DNA of 64,000 nucleotides from Ideonella benzenivorans (GTDB taxonomy: Bacteria > Pseudomonadota > Gammaproteobacteria > Burkholderiales > Burkholderiaceae_C): positions 22,681-86,680 of the forward strand of contig NZ_JAGWCB010000014.1 in NCBI RefSeq assembly GCF_020387415.1. Reading direction: 5' to 3'. Made by a program: the position numbers and the translations under genes. Under the pieces are notes generated by a model that did not search any database, had not been told where the DNA came from, and worked only from the letters and a program-made list of their open reading frames with translations. This document shows positions 30,440 through 42,647 of the stretch, one piece after another (position 1 is the stretch's first letter; each line of letters starts with the position of its first letter).

Positions 30440-31525
30440 ATGACGACCCGCCTCGTGTCCCTGCTGCTGGCCCTGGCGCTCACCGGACCGGTGTGGGCGC
30501 GGCCCCCCGCGCCCGGCGAGTGGCCGCCGACACCGGTAGGCCGGGGCGGCACCCTGCCCACTCCGTACACGCTGTTCTTCCTGCCCAACACGCTGGCCGA
30601 CCCCAGCGACCTGGGCACCCATGCCTGGCGGGACCACAGCCAGGAGACCCTGGGCATCGTCTACAGCTGCCGCATGGGCTTTCTGGACCTGGTGCACATC
30701 CGCAATGCCGCCGACTGGACCCTGCACCTGTATGTCCTGTTCCTGCGGGCCTTGCAGGACGGCACGCCCACGCTCGACTTCGATGGCGGCGAGCGCGGGG
30801 TGCATTTCCAGGTGCGCTTTCCCGCCCCGCTGTCGGCCGAGGAGCGGGCCACCCTGGCCCCGACGCTGGCCCTGCAACTGGCACGCCGCCATGCGGACTG
30901 GGTGCTGGCCTGGCACGAGGTGCTGACCTGGTATGGCTACAGCACGCTGTGGGGCGTCTCCGAGCATGCGTCTGCCTTCTCGGTCGATGACCTGCCCTCC
31001 CACCGGGTGGGGCTGACCCTGGCCGAGCGGGCGCTGGCCGACCCGGACCACGAACTGCTGCCCGCCCTGACCGCCCAGCTGGCGCCGCTGCTGGCCGAAC
31101 TCCAGGTCCAGCCCCGCGCGGTGACCACCGAAGCGATGGAGCGGGTGAAGGGCCTGTGGTGGAACCCGCGCAGCGGCTGGCCGGCCAACGGTTTCATCTC
31201 ACGCCGCTATCTGGGGATGGAGGACGCTGGCCAGCTGTCCCTGGCGCCCTGGCGGGTGCCCGGGCTGCCCGCCTGCGAGGGCGGCCCGGCGGCCCAACTG
31301 CCGGTGGACCGGCTGGACCAGTGGGCCGATGGCCGCTTCGCCCACTGGGCCACGACGGTGCTGACGCCGGGCATGGACAGCGTGCTGCGCGACAGCTTCG
31401 GTCCCGAGGCGCCCCAGACCCGCGCCGGGACGCTCCAGCTGCCCGACGACCTGCCGGCGGTGGTGGCAGAACTGCGCCGCCGCATGCGGGACGAACTGGG
31501 CCCGCGCGCCGACCAACCCGATTGA
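30440..31525 (+). CDS. DUF4056 domain-containing exported protein
   Basis: 361 residues with a short Sec signal peptide (TTRLVSLLLALALTGPVWA). The body contains GIVYSCRMGFLDLVHIRNAADWT and AWHEVLTWYGYSTLWGVSEHASAFSVDD, stretches I associate with the uncharacterised DUF4056 family. The HEVLTWYG and HASAFS stretches carry conserved-looking His/Glu residues, which could mean a hydrolase active site, but no reaction is known. It is divergent from hyi (66-bp gap) and precedes the 8-oxoguanine deaminase gene by 25 bp on the same strand, so it may share its transcript. Any link to purine use is speculation. Confidence 0.7.
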   Translation: MTTRLVSLLLALALTGPVWARPPAPGEWPPTPVGRGGTLPTPYTLFFLPNTLADPSDLGTHAWRDHSQETLGIVYSCRMGFLDLVHIRNAADWTLHLYVLFLRALQDGTPTLDFDGGERGVHFQVRFPAPLSAEERATLAPTLALQLARRHADWVLAWHEVLTWYGYSTLWGVSEHASAFSVDDLPSHRVGLTLAERALADPDHELLPALTAQLAPLLAELQVQPRAVTTEAMERVKGLWWNPRSGWPANGFISRRYLGMEDAGQLSLAPWRVPGLPACEGGPAAQLPVDRLDQWADGRFAHWATTVLTPGMDSVLRDSFGPEAPQTRAGTLQLPDDLPAVVAELRRRMRDELGPRADQPD

Positions 31526-31550
31526 CCCCGCCCTCTTGCGCCACTCCCCC

Positions 31551-32942
31551 ATGCCCACGACCGAACCGACCTTGCTGATCCGCGACGCCGACCTGGTGGT
31601 CACGGTGGATGAACAACGCCGCGAACTGCCCCGCGCCAGCGTGCTGGTGCGCGGCCGTGCCATTGAGGCCATCGGCCCGGCCGACACCCTGCCGCGCGAG
31701 GCCGACGAGGTGATCGACGCACGCGGCCACATCGTCATCCCCGGCCTGGTCAACACCCACCACCACATGTACCAGAGCCTGACGCGGGCGATTCCCGCCG
31801 CGCAGGACGCCGAGCTCTTCGGCTGGTTGAAGACGCTCTACCCGATCTGGGCCGGGCTGACGCCGGAGATGGTGCGGGTCTCCACCCAGGTGGCCATGGC
31901 CGAACTGCTGCTCTCGGGCTGCACCACCAGCTCGGACCACCTCTACCTCTACCCCAACGGCGTGCGGCTGGACGACAGCATCGAGGCGGCCGAGGCCATC
32001 GGCATGCGCTTTCACGCCGCGCGTGGCAGCATGAGCGTGGGCGAGAGCGCCGGCGGCCTGCCGCCCGACGCGCTGGTGGAGCGGGAGGACGCCATCCTGG
32101 CCGACACCCGGCGCCTGATCGAGACCTGGCATGACGCCAGCCGCTTCAGCATGCGCCGCGTGGTGGCCGCGCCCTGCTCGCCCTTCTCGGTCAGCCGCGG
32201 CCTGATGCGCGACTCGGCCGAATTGGCCCGCAGCTACGGCACCCGGCTGCACACCCACCTGGCCGAAAACGACCACGACATCGCCTACAGCCGCGAGAAG
32301 TTCGGCATGACGCCCACCGAGTACGCGGAGAGCCTGGGCTGGCTGGGCGACGACGTCTGGCACGCCCACTGCGTCAAGCTCGATGGCGCCGGCATCGCCC
32401 GCTTTGCCGCCACCGGCACCGGCGTGGCGCACTGCCCTTGCAGCAACATGCGCCTGGCCTCGGGCATCGCCCCGGTGCGCCGCATGCTGGACGCTGGCGT
32501 GCCGGTGGGCCTGGGCGTGGACGGCAGCGCCAGCAACGACGGCGCCCACCTGCTGGGCGAGGCCCGCCAGGCCCTGCTGCTGGCGCGGGTGGGGCGGGCC
32601 CTCGAGCCCTTCGGTTGTGACCACGGGCCGGCCGAGATGACGGCGCGCGCCACGCTGGAGATCGCCACCCGCGGCGGCGCCCGGGTGCTGGGCCGCGACG
32701 ACATCGGCCACCTGGCCCCGGGCATGGCGGCCGACCTGGCCTTGTTCGACCTGCGCACGCTGGCCCTGGCTGGCGGCGCGGTGCACGACCCGCTGGGCGC
32801 GCTGCTCCTGTGCGCCCCCAGCCAGGCGGCCTACACCGTGGTGAACGGCCGGGTGGTGGTGCGCGAAGGCCAACTGGCCACGCTGGAACTGGCGCCGCTG
32901 CTGGCACGGCACAACGCGCTGGCCCGTCAGCTGGCCAGCTGA
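31551..32942 (+). CDS. 8-oxoguanine deaminase
   Basis: Amidohydrolase of 463 residues from ATG 31551 (MPTTEPTLLIRDADLVVTVD). Metal motifs: HHHMYQSLTRAIP (the HxH in VNTHHHMYQ), HTHLAEN, HAHCVKLDG and the catalytic Asp in GVDGSASNDG. QDAELFGWLKTLYPIWAGLTPE and SCTTSSDHLYLYPNG-like residues are typical of enzymes that deaminate 8-oxoguanine to urate, distinct from cytosine/atrazine deaminases of the same superfamily. Its product urate feeds PuuD. The 3' end overlaps the convergent kinase gene inside a perfect palindrome. Confidence 0.88.
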   Translation: MPTTEPTLLIRDADLVVTVDEQRRELPRASVLVRGRAIEAIGPADTLPREADEVIDARGHIVIPGLVNTHHHMYQSLTRAIPAAQDAELFGWLKTLYPIWAGLTPEMVRVSTQVAMAELLLSGCTTSSDHLYLYPNGVRLDDSIEAAEAIGMRFHAARGSMSVGESAGGLPPDALVEREDAILADTRRLIETWHDASRFSMRRVVAAPCSPFSVSRGLMRDSAELARSYGTRLHTHLAENDHDIAYSREKFGMTPTEYAESLGWLGDDVWHAHCVKLDGAGIARFAATGTGVAHCPCSNMRLASGIAPVRRMLDAGVPVGLGVDGSASNDGAHLLGEARQALLLARVGRALEPFGCDHGPAEMTARATLEIATRGGARVLGRDDIGHLAPGMAADLALFDLRTLALAGGAVHDPLGALLLCAPSQAAYTVVNGRVVVREGQLATLELAPLLARHNALARQLAS

Positions 32943-32945
32943 CGG
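32924..32945. repeat. 22-bp perfect palindrome spanning two convergent gene ends
   Basis: The palindrome is centred on CAGCTGGCCAGCTG and contains the stop codons of both the 8-oxoguanine deaminase gene (+) and the kinase-HDOD gene (-). Because it is symmetric, both proteins end in the same residues, RQLAS. It may serve as a shared transcript-end hairpin. Confidence 0.9.
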
Positions 32946-35500
32946 AAGGCCATCACCGCCTGGTTGCGCAGGGTGCGCAGCTGGGCCAGCACCTGCTCGC
33001 CCAGCGCCAGGGTGTGCGGGGGCAGCAGGTCCGCGTAGATCATGCCGAAGGGAACCTGCTTGACCGTCAAGGGCAGCACCAGGAAGGAACGGGCCTTCAC
33101 CGTGCGGTGGAACCAGTCCGGCAAGGCCTCGGCAATGGCCCCGGTGCGGGTGTCGACGATCAGCGTGTCGGCGCCGCGCTGGCAGACGGCGGTGAACAAA
33201 TCGGGCGCCTTCCCGGCCGGCACCTGCAAGGGCACCCGGAACACCTGGCAGAGGGCCTCGACGTCCTCGCCCAGGCCGAAGCGGCCGGTCAGCTGATCGC
33301 TCTTGGCATCCCGCAGGCAGAACACCACGCGGGAGAAGCCCACCGCGCGGTAAAGGGTCTCCAGCACCATGCGCAGCACCTGGCTCAGGTCCACCTGGTC
33401 GTTCACCATCGCCTGGGTGACATCGGCGATGCCCGCCGTCAGCAGCGACTGCACCAAGGCACCGTCCTGGGCGGCCTGGGGCAGGCGCAGTGTCGGCTCC
33501 CCCGGGTCGGGCAGCGCGTCCGGCGGCAGGGCCGTGGCCTCCAGCGCCAAGTCCAGCGGCGCCTCATCGGCCAAGGCCGTGACCGTGGGGGCGTTCAGCC
33601 ACTGGCGCACCGGGGAGTCGCCCGGCAGGGACAGGGCGCTGGCCTGGACGAAATCGCCCACCTGCTCGCGCGCCTGTCGCACCGCGTCGGCCACCGACTC
33701 CGGGCGCAGGGCCAGCGAAGGGGCATGGCGGGCCGCGACGGCCTCCACCCGCGCGCCCGCCTGCGCCGGGTCGCCGGCCAGCAGGACGTCCGCCAGTTCA
33801 TTGGCCGCGCTGGCCAGCCAGCGCAGCCGCTCCGGCGGCGCGCTCAAGCGCCGCGCCGGGGGCCCGCCGGCCGGCGCGCGCATCACCTGCTGCAGGCTGG
33901 CGGGCAGGCCCCAGCGGCGCACCACCTCGCACCCCAGGGTCTCGTAATCCACCCCCAGCACCCGCCAGGCGGCCCGGGTCTCGCCCACCCGTTCGGCCAG
34001 TTCGCGCACCTCGCGCGCCTCTTCGGCGAAATAGAAGCCCACCAGCAGACGCCCCAGGTTGCGGAACATCGCCCCGATGAACGCCTCCTCGCGCTCCTGG
34101 GGCGTCTGGCCCAGGCTCTGCGCCAGCATGCCGGCCATCAGCGCGCGCAGGAACTCCTGCGTCAGCGCCTGGGCATGGCTGCGGTCGGCCATGTGCTCCA
34201 ACAGCACCAGGGACAGGGCCATGTTGCGCACGCCGCTCAGGCCCACCAGGGCCACTGCGCGCGAGACGGTGCCGATGGTGCCCCCTCCGGCATGCACGAA
34301 ACTGGCGCTGTTGACGACGCGCAGCAGCTTGTGGGTCAGCGCCACGTCCTTCAGGATCTCGTTGGCCAGGCTCGACAGGTTGGCCTGCTCGTCACTGGCC
34401 ACGCGGTGGATGCGGGCCACCGCCTCGCCCAGGGCCGGGAAATCGCTCTTGTGGCGCATGCGCCGCCACAGGAAGTCCAGCGTGCCCTGGCCGGCCCCGG
34501 TCACCGTGCTGGGCCCCTCCAGCGGCATTGGCGCGCTGTGGGCCTCGCCCCCTTCGGCGCTGTCCCGCCAGTTGGCCAGCGCCTCGCGCAGGGCGCGGGC
34601 CGAGGCCGTGCGCTGGACCGGGTCGAACACCAGGGCCTGGGCCAGCACGGCCCGCAGATGGGCATCGGCCCGCTCGCCCAGCGACTCGGGCAGCACCACC
34701 AGCTCGACTGCCGCCCGCCGCATCGCCTGGGCCGGGTCGCTCGCCGGGTGTCGCACCGGTGCCCCGCCCAGCATCTCCGCCAGGATCAGCGCCAGCGCGA
34801 ACACGTCCACGGCCGGCCCCGGCGGCTCGCCACGGGCCGCCTCCGGCGCGATGTAGCCCGGGGTGCCGACGATGGCGCCCCCCTGAGCGCCGCCGACGGC
34901 CTGGCCCCGCGCGTCCAGCCGGGCGGCAATGCCGAAATCCATCACCCGGGCCCGGCCCTGGGCGTCGATCAGGATGTTCGAGGGCTTCAGGTCGCGGTGG
35001 ATCACCCCGGCCTCATGGGCGACCTGCAGGGCGTCCAGCACATCGCAGGCCATGGTCAGGGCCTCGCGCCAGGGCACCGGGCCGCGCCGCAAGCGCTCGG
35101 CCAGCGTGCCCCCCGGCACCCACTCGAACACCATGTAGGGGCGGCCCTCGTGCACATCGGCCTCGAACACCGGCACGATGTGGGGGTGGCGCAAACGGCC
35201 GACCGCCCGGGCCTCGTGCAGCCAGGCGTCCATCTCGCCCTTGGCCAGGGGCTCGTGGCGCAGCTTGAGCGCCACCTCGCGGTCCAGACGGGGGTCATGG
35301 GCCAGCCAGACGGTCGCCTCGGCCCCTTGGCCGATCAGGCGGCGGAGCAGGAAGCGGCCCACGTGCTTGGCGGGACGAACAGCAGGATTCACGACGGCAC
35401 GGTGCTTGGCGGGACAGGACCGCGGCGGCACCACGATGGAGGCGCCGCGGGGATCCGCCCGATTGGACCTTGCCCGCGGGCGGCCCGAAACCGGGAACAA
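32927..35500 (-). CDS. Serine/threonine protein kinase with HDOD and GAF domains
   Basis: Signalling protein of 857 residues. The kinase domain (about 50-310) has Lys in VALKLRHE, catalytic HRDLKPSN (His168, Asp170), VMDFGIAARL and TPGYIAPEAARG, so it should be active; the glycine loop is GQGAEATV with one Gly replaced. An HDOD domain follows (about 350-560: LGEAVARIHRVASDEQANLSSLANEI, LLRVVNSASF); it lacks HD-type catalytic pairs and probably mediates protein or nucleotide binding. The C-terminal part (about 700-857) is a GAF domain (VGFSRVVFCLRDAK). No membrane helix is seen. A GTG at 35392 is a plausible alternative start. It is divergent from the hybrid histidine kinase gene. Confidence 0.88.
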   Translation of the reverse strand: MFPVSGRPRARSNRADPRGASIVVPPRSCPAKHRAVVNPAVRPAKHVGRFLLRRLIGQGAEATVWLAHDPRLDREVALKLRHEPLAKGEMDAWLHEARAVGRLRHPHIVPVFEADVHEGRPYMVFEWVPGGTLAERLRRGPVPWREALTMACDVLDALQVAHEAGVIHRDLKPSNILIDAQGRARVMDFGIAARLDARGQAVGGAQGGAIVGTPGYIAPEAARGEPPGPAVDVFALALILAEMLGGAPVRHPASDPAQAMRRAAVELVVLPESLGERADAHLRAVLAQALVFDPVQRTASARALREALANWRDSAEGGEAHSAPMPLEGPSTVTGAGQGTLDFLWRRMRHKSDFPALGEAVARIHRVASDEQANLSSLANEILKDVALTHKLLRVVNSASFVHAGGGTIGTVSRAVALVGLSGVRNMALSLVLLEHMADRSHAQALTQEFLRALMAGMLAQSLGQTPQEREEAFIGAMFRNLGRLLVGFYFAEEAREVRELAERVGETRAAWRVLGVDYETLGCEVVRRWGLPASLQQVMRAPAGGPPARRLSAPPERLRWLASAANELADVLLAGDPAQAGARVEAVAARHAPSLALRPESVADAVRQAREQVGDFVQASALSLPGDSPVRQWLNAPTVTALADEAPLDLALEATALPPDALPDPGEPTLRLPQAAQDGALVQSLLTAGIADVTQAMVNDQVDLSQVLRMVLETLYRAVGFSRVVFCLRDAKSDQLTGRFGLGEDVEALCQVFRVPLQVPAGKAPDLFTAVCQRGADTLIVDTRTGAIAEALPDWFHRTVKARSFLVLPLTVKQVPFGMIYADLLPPHTLALGEQVLAQLRTLRNQAVMAFRQLAS

Positions 35501-35596
35501 CGCGACTTTCGAACCCCATTCGGCCGCGGCGCTGCGCTATGCTGAGCGCTGCTCCCGAAAAGCACCGGACCGCGCGGGAGGACCGCCCCCCTGCCC

Positions 35597-39277
<3,681 letters not shown>

Positions 39278-39278
39278 G

Positions 39279-39301
39279 CCGGCGCCCCGCGGCTGCGCCG
39301 G
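39279..39301. terminator. Hairpin between the hybrid kinase and puuD genes
   Basis: A 7-bp stem CCGGCGC/GCGCCGG with a 9-base loop between convergent genes. There is no T tract; it is a weak candidate for bidirectional termination. Confidence 0.35.
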
Positions 39302-39307
39302 GCGGCG

Positions 39308-40504
39308 TCAGGGCATGCCGGCGTCGAACCAGCGGCCCAGCAGGGCCCGTTCCTCGTCGGTGATCTGGGTCGCGTTGTTCAGCGGCATGGCCTTGAGCAC
39401 CACCGCCTGCTGGTGCATCGCCATCGCGTTCTTGCGGATCAGCTCCGGCCGGTCCAGCTCAATGCCCTTGTTCTGCACCTGCGCGTTGTGGCAGAGCACG
39501 CAGCGCTGCTGGAGCACCGCCTGCACCTGGGCGAACGTGGGCACCGGCGCGGCCGCCACCGCCGGCTTGGGCGCCGGCGCCAGGGCGACGATCACGCCCA
39601 GGATCATCAGCACCCCGGCGATGGCATAGCCCCAGGGGGCCCGCTGGCCGGCCAGCTTGGTCTTGTGGCGCGCCACGAAGAACTGCCGGATCGAGGCGCC
39701 CGCGCCCATCATCACCACCAGCACCAGCCAGTTGTGCGGTGCCTCGTAGAGCCAGCCGTAGTGGTTGGACAGCATCGCGATCAGCACCGGCAGCGTGAAG
39801 TAGGTGTTGTGCACGCTGCGCTGCTTGCCGCGCTGGCCGTGGATCGGGTCCACCGGCAGGCCGGCCTTGAGCTGGGCCACCACCTTGCGCTGGCCGGGGA
39901 TGATCCAGTGCGCCACATTGGCGCTCATCGCGGTGGCCATCATCGCGCCCATCAGCAGGAAGGCCGCGCGGCCGGCGAACAGCTGGGTCGCCAGCCAGGC
40001 CGCCAGCACCACCACGCCCGCCACCAGCACGCCGACGATGGTGTCGCCGTTCTGGCGACGGCCGAACAGGTGGCAGATGGCGTCATAGACGAACCAGAAC
40101 ACCACCAGGAAGCCCAGCGCCGCCGCCACCGCCCAGCCGGCCGACGGCCAGGCATGCACCCGTGGGTCGATCAGGAAGGTGCTGGCCTGGAACAGGTAGA
40201 GCACGGTGAACAGCGCGAAACCGCTCAGCCAGGTGCTGTAGCTCTCCCAGAAGAACCAGTGCAGCTTCTCGGGCAGCGTCTTGGGCGCCACCAGGTACTT
40301 CTGCGGGTTGTAGAAGCCGCCGCCATGCACGGCCCACAGTTCCCCGCCCACGCCCTTGGCCTGCAGCGCCGGGTCGGTGGGCTTCTCGAGGTTGCTGTCG
40401 AGGAAGACGAAATAGAAGGACGAGCCGATCCAGGCGATGGCCACGATCACATGGGTCCAGCGCAGCAGCAGGTTGGCCCAGTCCAGCAGGTAGGAGGTGT
40501 CCAT
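39308..40504 (-). CDS. puuD: Membrane urate oxidase/hydroxylase PuuD with cytochrome c domain
   Basis: Oxidises urate to 5-hydroxyisourate at the inner membrane, passing electrons to a fused cytochrome c and thence to the respiratory chain. Length 398 residues. The N-terminal membrane part (about eight helices, starting LLLRWTHVIVAIAWIGSSFYFVFLD) is the DUF989/PuuD domain with HGGGFYNPQKYLV. The C-terminal domain has a heme c site, CVLCH at about residues 335-339, and a distal Met region (VVLKAMPLNNATQITDEE). It replaces soluble uricase. It lies immediately after the hydroxyisourate hydrolase gene on the same strand, and that enzyme takes the product. Confidence 0.95.
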   Translation of the reverse strand: MDTSYLLDWANLLLRWTHVIVAIAWIGSSFYFVFLDSNLEKPTDPALQAKGVGGELWAVHGGGFYNPQKYLVAPKTLPEKLHWFFWESYSTWLSGFALFTVLYLFQASTFLIDPRVHAWPSAGWAVAAALGFLVVFWFVYDAICHLFGRRQNGDTIVGVLVAGVVVLAAWLATQLFAGRAAFLLMGAMMATAMSANVAHWIIPGQRKVVAQLKAGLPVDPIHGQRGKQRSVHNTYFTLPVLIAMLSNHYGWLYEAPHNWLVLVVMMGAGASIRQFFVARHKTKLAGQRAPWGYAIAGVLMILGVIVALAPAPKPAVAAAPVPTFAQVQAVLQQRCVLCHNAQVQNKGIELDRPELIRKNAMAMHQQAVVLKAMPLNNATQITDEERALLGRWFDAGMP

Positions 40505-40507
40505 CGC

Positions 40508-40864
40508 TCAACTGCCCCGGTAGGTGGAATAGGCCCAGGGGCTGGCCAGCAGCGGCACGTGGTAGTGCGCGCTGGCGTCGGCGATGCCGAAGTCCAGCGG
40601 CACCGCATCCAGGAACGGCGGCTCGGGCAAGGTGACGCCAGCCGCCCGGAAATAGGCGGCCACCTCGAACACCAGGCGGTAGCGGCCCGGCTGGAAGGTC
40701 TCACCCTGCAGCAGCGGGCCATCGGCCCGGCCGTCATGGTTCAGGCTGAGCTGGTGGATCAGCTCGGGCGCACCGGTGGCCGGCAGCCGGTACAGCCGGA
40801 CCGCCATGCCGGCCGCCGGGCAGCCGCGCATCGTGTCCAGCACGTGGGTCGTGAGTTGTCCCAT
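40508..40864 (-). CDS. uraH: 5-hydroxyisourate hydrolase (transthyretin-like)
   Basis: Converts 5-hydroxyisourate to OHCU. 118 residues with all family marks: N-terminal LTTHVLDTMRGCPAAGM with the catalytic His, the HDGRADGPLL region with the Arg, and the C-terminal YRGS tetrapeptide. There is no signal peptide. Three bases separate it from puuD, so the two are one transcript. The start ATG at 40864 faces the GntR/puuE operon across an 81-bp promoter region with a palindromic operator. Confidence 0.95.
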   Translation of the reverse strand: MGQLTTHVLDTMRGCPAAGMAVRLYRLPATGAPELIHQLSLNHDGRADGPLLQGETFQPGRYRLVFEVAAYFRAAGVTLPEPPFLDAVPLDFGIADASAHYHVPLLASPWAYSTYRGS

Positions 40865-40882
40865 GGTCGGCGAACAAAGTGG

Positions 40883-40924
40883 TTGAAAACTGTGGACTGA
40901 AGTGTATACACTTTCGCATACACC
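40883..40924 (+). promoter_or_regulatory. Promoter and GntR operator, uraH-puuD / gntR-puuE divergent region
   Basis: For the plus strand, TTGAAA (40883-40888) and TATACA (40905-40910) are spaced 16 bases, a fair sigma-70 pair. The perfect 12-bp palindrome AGTGTATACACT (40901-40912) covers the -10 box, and a further half site GCATACAC lies at 40917-40924. GTGTATACAC-like sites suit FCD-type GntR repressors, and such a gene starts at 40946. Repression of both operons by that protein, relieved by a purine intermediate, is the simplest reading. Confidence 0.65.
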
Positions 40925-40945
40925 GCAAATCACCCCAAGCGCCCC

Positions 40946-41695
40946 ATGGCCCGCCGCCCCGATCCCGCCGCGCTGACCCCGCCCGCCGACACCCCGGCCG
41001 CCCTGGGCGTGCCTGAAGGCGCGGGCGAACGCACCACCACCGACCGCATCGTCGCCTCGGTGACGACGGCCATCGTGGAGCGACGCCTGATGCCCGGCAC
41101 CAAGCTGGTCGAGCAGCAGATCGCCGACATCTTCAAGGTCTCGCGCACCGTGGTGCGCCAGGCGCTCAACCAGCTCTCGGGCGACAAGCTGGTCACGCTG
41201 GAGCCCGCCCGCGGCGCCTTCGTGCGCGAACCCAGCGTCGAGGAGGCCCGCCAGGTCTACGAGGTGCGCACGATGCTGGAGAGCGCGATGCTGCGCGAGC
41301 TGGCCGCCCGCATTACCGACGACCAGATCGCCCGGCTGCGCCAGCACCTGGCCGACGAAGGCGCGGCCATCGCCCGCACCGACGTGACCGGCCGCACCCG
41401 GCTGCTGGCCGACTTCCACAGCCTGCTGGCCGGCATGCTGGGCAACCAGGTGCTGGCCGACCTGCTGGGCGACCTGCTCTCGCGCTCCTCGCTGATTTCG
41501 CTGATGTACCAAAGCTCGCACTCGGCCGAGGAATCCTCCGGCGAGCACGTCGCCATCGTCGAGGCCCTGGCCCGGCGCGACGGCGACGCCGCCGTGGCCC
41601 TGCTCCAGGCCCACCTGGGCAATGTCGAGCGCAACCTCCGTCTCAACCCGCGTGTGGCCGATCTGGCCACCGCCCTGCAACCTGACACGCCATGA
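40946..41695 (+). CDS. GntR family regulator, FCD type, of the urate/allantoin genes
   Basis: DNA-binding regulator, 249 residues. After a Pro/Ala-rich N-terminal tail of about 30 residues comes the winged helix (LMPGTKLVEQQIADIFKVSRTVVRQALNQL), then an FCD domain (about 95-240: VYEVRTMLESAMLRELAA, DFHSLLAGMLGNQ, SGEHVAIVEALARRDGDAA) with the His/Asp metal-ligand pattern. The stop overlaps the puuE start by four bases, so it is made with the enzymes it probably controls. It faces uraH-puuD across a palindromic operator. The effector is unknown, probably urate, allantoin or a related ureide. Confidence 0.9.
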   Translation: MARRPDPAALTPPADTPAALGVPEGAGERTTTDRIVASVTTAIVERRLMPGTKLVEQQIADIFKVSRTVVRQALNQLSGDKLVTLEPARGAFVREPSVEEARQVYEVRTMLESAMLRELAARITDDQIARLRQHLADEGAAIARTDVTGRTRLLADFHSLLAGMLGNQVLADLLGDLLSRSSLISLMYQSSHSAEESSGEHVAIVEALARRDGDAAVALLQAHLGNVERNLRLNPRVADLATALQPDTP

Positions 41696-42642
41696 ACACC
41701 GCTGCACGCTATCCCCGCGACCTCGTCGGCTACGGCCGCAACCCGCCCCATGCCCGCTGGCCGGGCAACGCCCGCGTCGCGGTGCAGTTCGTGCTCAACT
41801 ACGAGGAAGGCGGCGAGAACTCGGTGCTGCACGGCGATGCCGGCAGCGAGCAGTTCCTCTCCGAGATGTTCAACCCGGCCGCCTACCCCGACCGCCATCT
41901 GTCGATGGAGAGCATCTACGAGTACGGCTCGCGGGTCGGTGTCTGGCGCATCCTGCGCGAGTTCGAACGCCGCGGCCTGCCGATGACCGTCTTCGGCATC
42001 GGCATGGCGCTGGAGCGCAACCCGGAGGTCACCCAGGCCTTCGTCGAGCTGGGCCACGAGATCGCCTGCCACGGCTGGCGCTGGATCCACTACCAGAGCC
42101 TGCCCGACAGCATCGAGCGCGAGCACATGGCCCGCGGCATGGAGATCATCCAGCGCCTGACCGGCAACCGCCCGCTGGGCTGGTACACCGGGCGGGACAG
42201 CCCCAACACCCGCCGCCTGGTGGCCGACTACGGCGGCTTCGCCTACGACAGCGACTACTACGGCGACGACCTGCCCTTCTGGCTGCAGGTGAAGAAGACC
42301 GACGGCAGCCTGGCCCCGCACCTGGTGGTGCCCTACACGCTGGACACCAACGACATGCGCTTCTCGCTGCCGCAGGGCTTCAGCCACGGCGACGAGTTCT
42401 TCGAATACCTGCGTGATGCCTTCGATGTGCAGTACGCCGAAGGTGACGAGCGCCCCAGCATGCTGAGCATCGGCATGCACTGCCGGCTGCTGGGCCGCCC
42501 GGGCCGCTTCAAGGCGCTGCAGCGCTTCCTGGACCATGTCCAAAGCCACAGCCGGGTCTGGGTGACGCGCCGCATCGACATCGCCCAGCACTGGCAGGCA
42601 GCCCACCCCTTCGACGCCGCCAAGGCCTTCATCTGGGAGTGA
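41692..42642 (+). CDS. puuE: Allantoinase PuuE (polysaccharide-deacetylase fold)
   Basis: Hydrolyses allantoin to allantoate without needing the classical binuclear allantoinase. 316 residues, normal for PuuE. Seen: RVAVQFVLNYEEGGENSVLHGD near the N-terminus, FGIGMALERNPEV, LGHEIACHGWRWIHYQ (metal-region His), and GWYTGRDSPNTRRLVADYGGFAYDSDYYGDDLPFW, all typical. It overlaps the regulator gene by four bases and precedes the UraD-AllC fusion gene by five bases, so it is part of one operon for steps from OHCU to ureidoglycine. Confidence 0.95.
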   Translation: MNTAARYPRDLVGYGRNPPHARWPGNARVAVQFVLNYEEGGENSVLHGDAGSEQFLSEMFNPAAYPDRHLSMESIYEYGSRVGVWRILREFERRGLPMTVFGIGMALERNPEVTQAFVELGHEIACHGWRWIHYQSLPDSIEREHMARGMEIIQRLTGNRPLGWYTGRDSPNTRRLVADYGGFAYDSDYYGDDLPFWLQVKKTDGSLAPHLVVPYTLDTNDMRFSLPQGFSHGDEFFEYLRDAFDVQYAEGDERPSMLSIGMHCRLLGRPGRFKALQRFLDHVQSHSRVWVTRRIDIAQHWQAAHPFDAAKAFIWE

Positions 42643-42647
42643 GCCCC

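Noticed and set aside
30374..31051. N-terminal extension of hydroxypyruvate isomerase
   Set aside because: It is antisense to the DUF4056 gene; the family N-terminus begins exactly at 30373.
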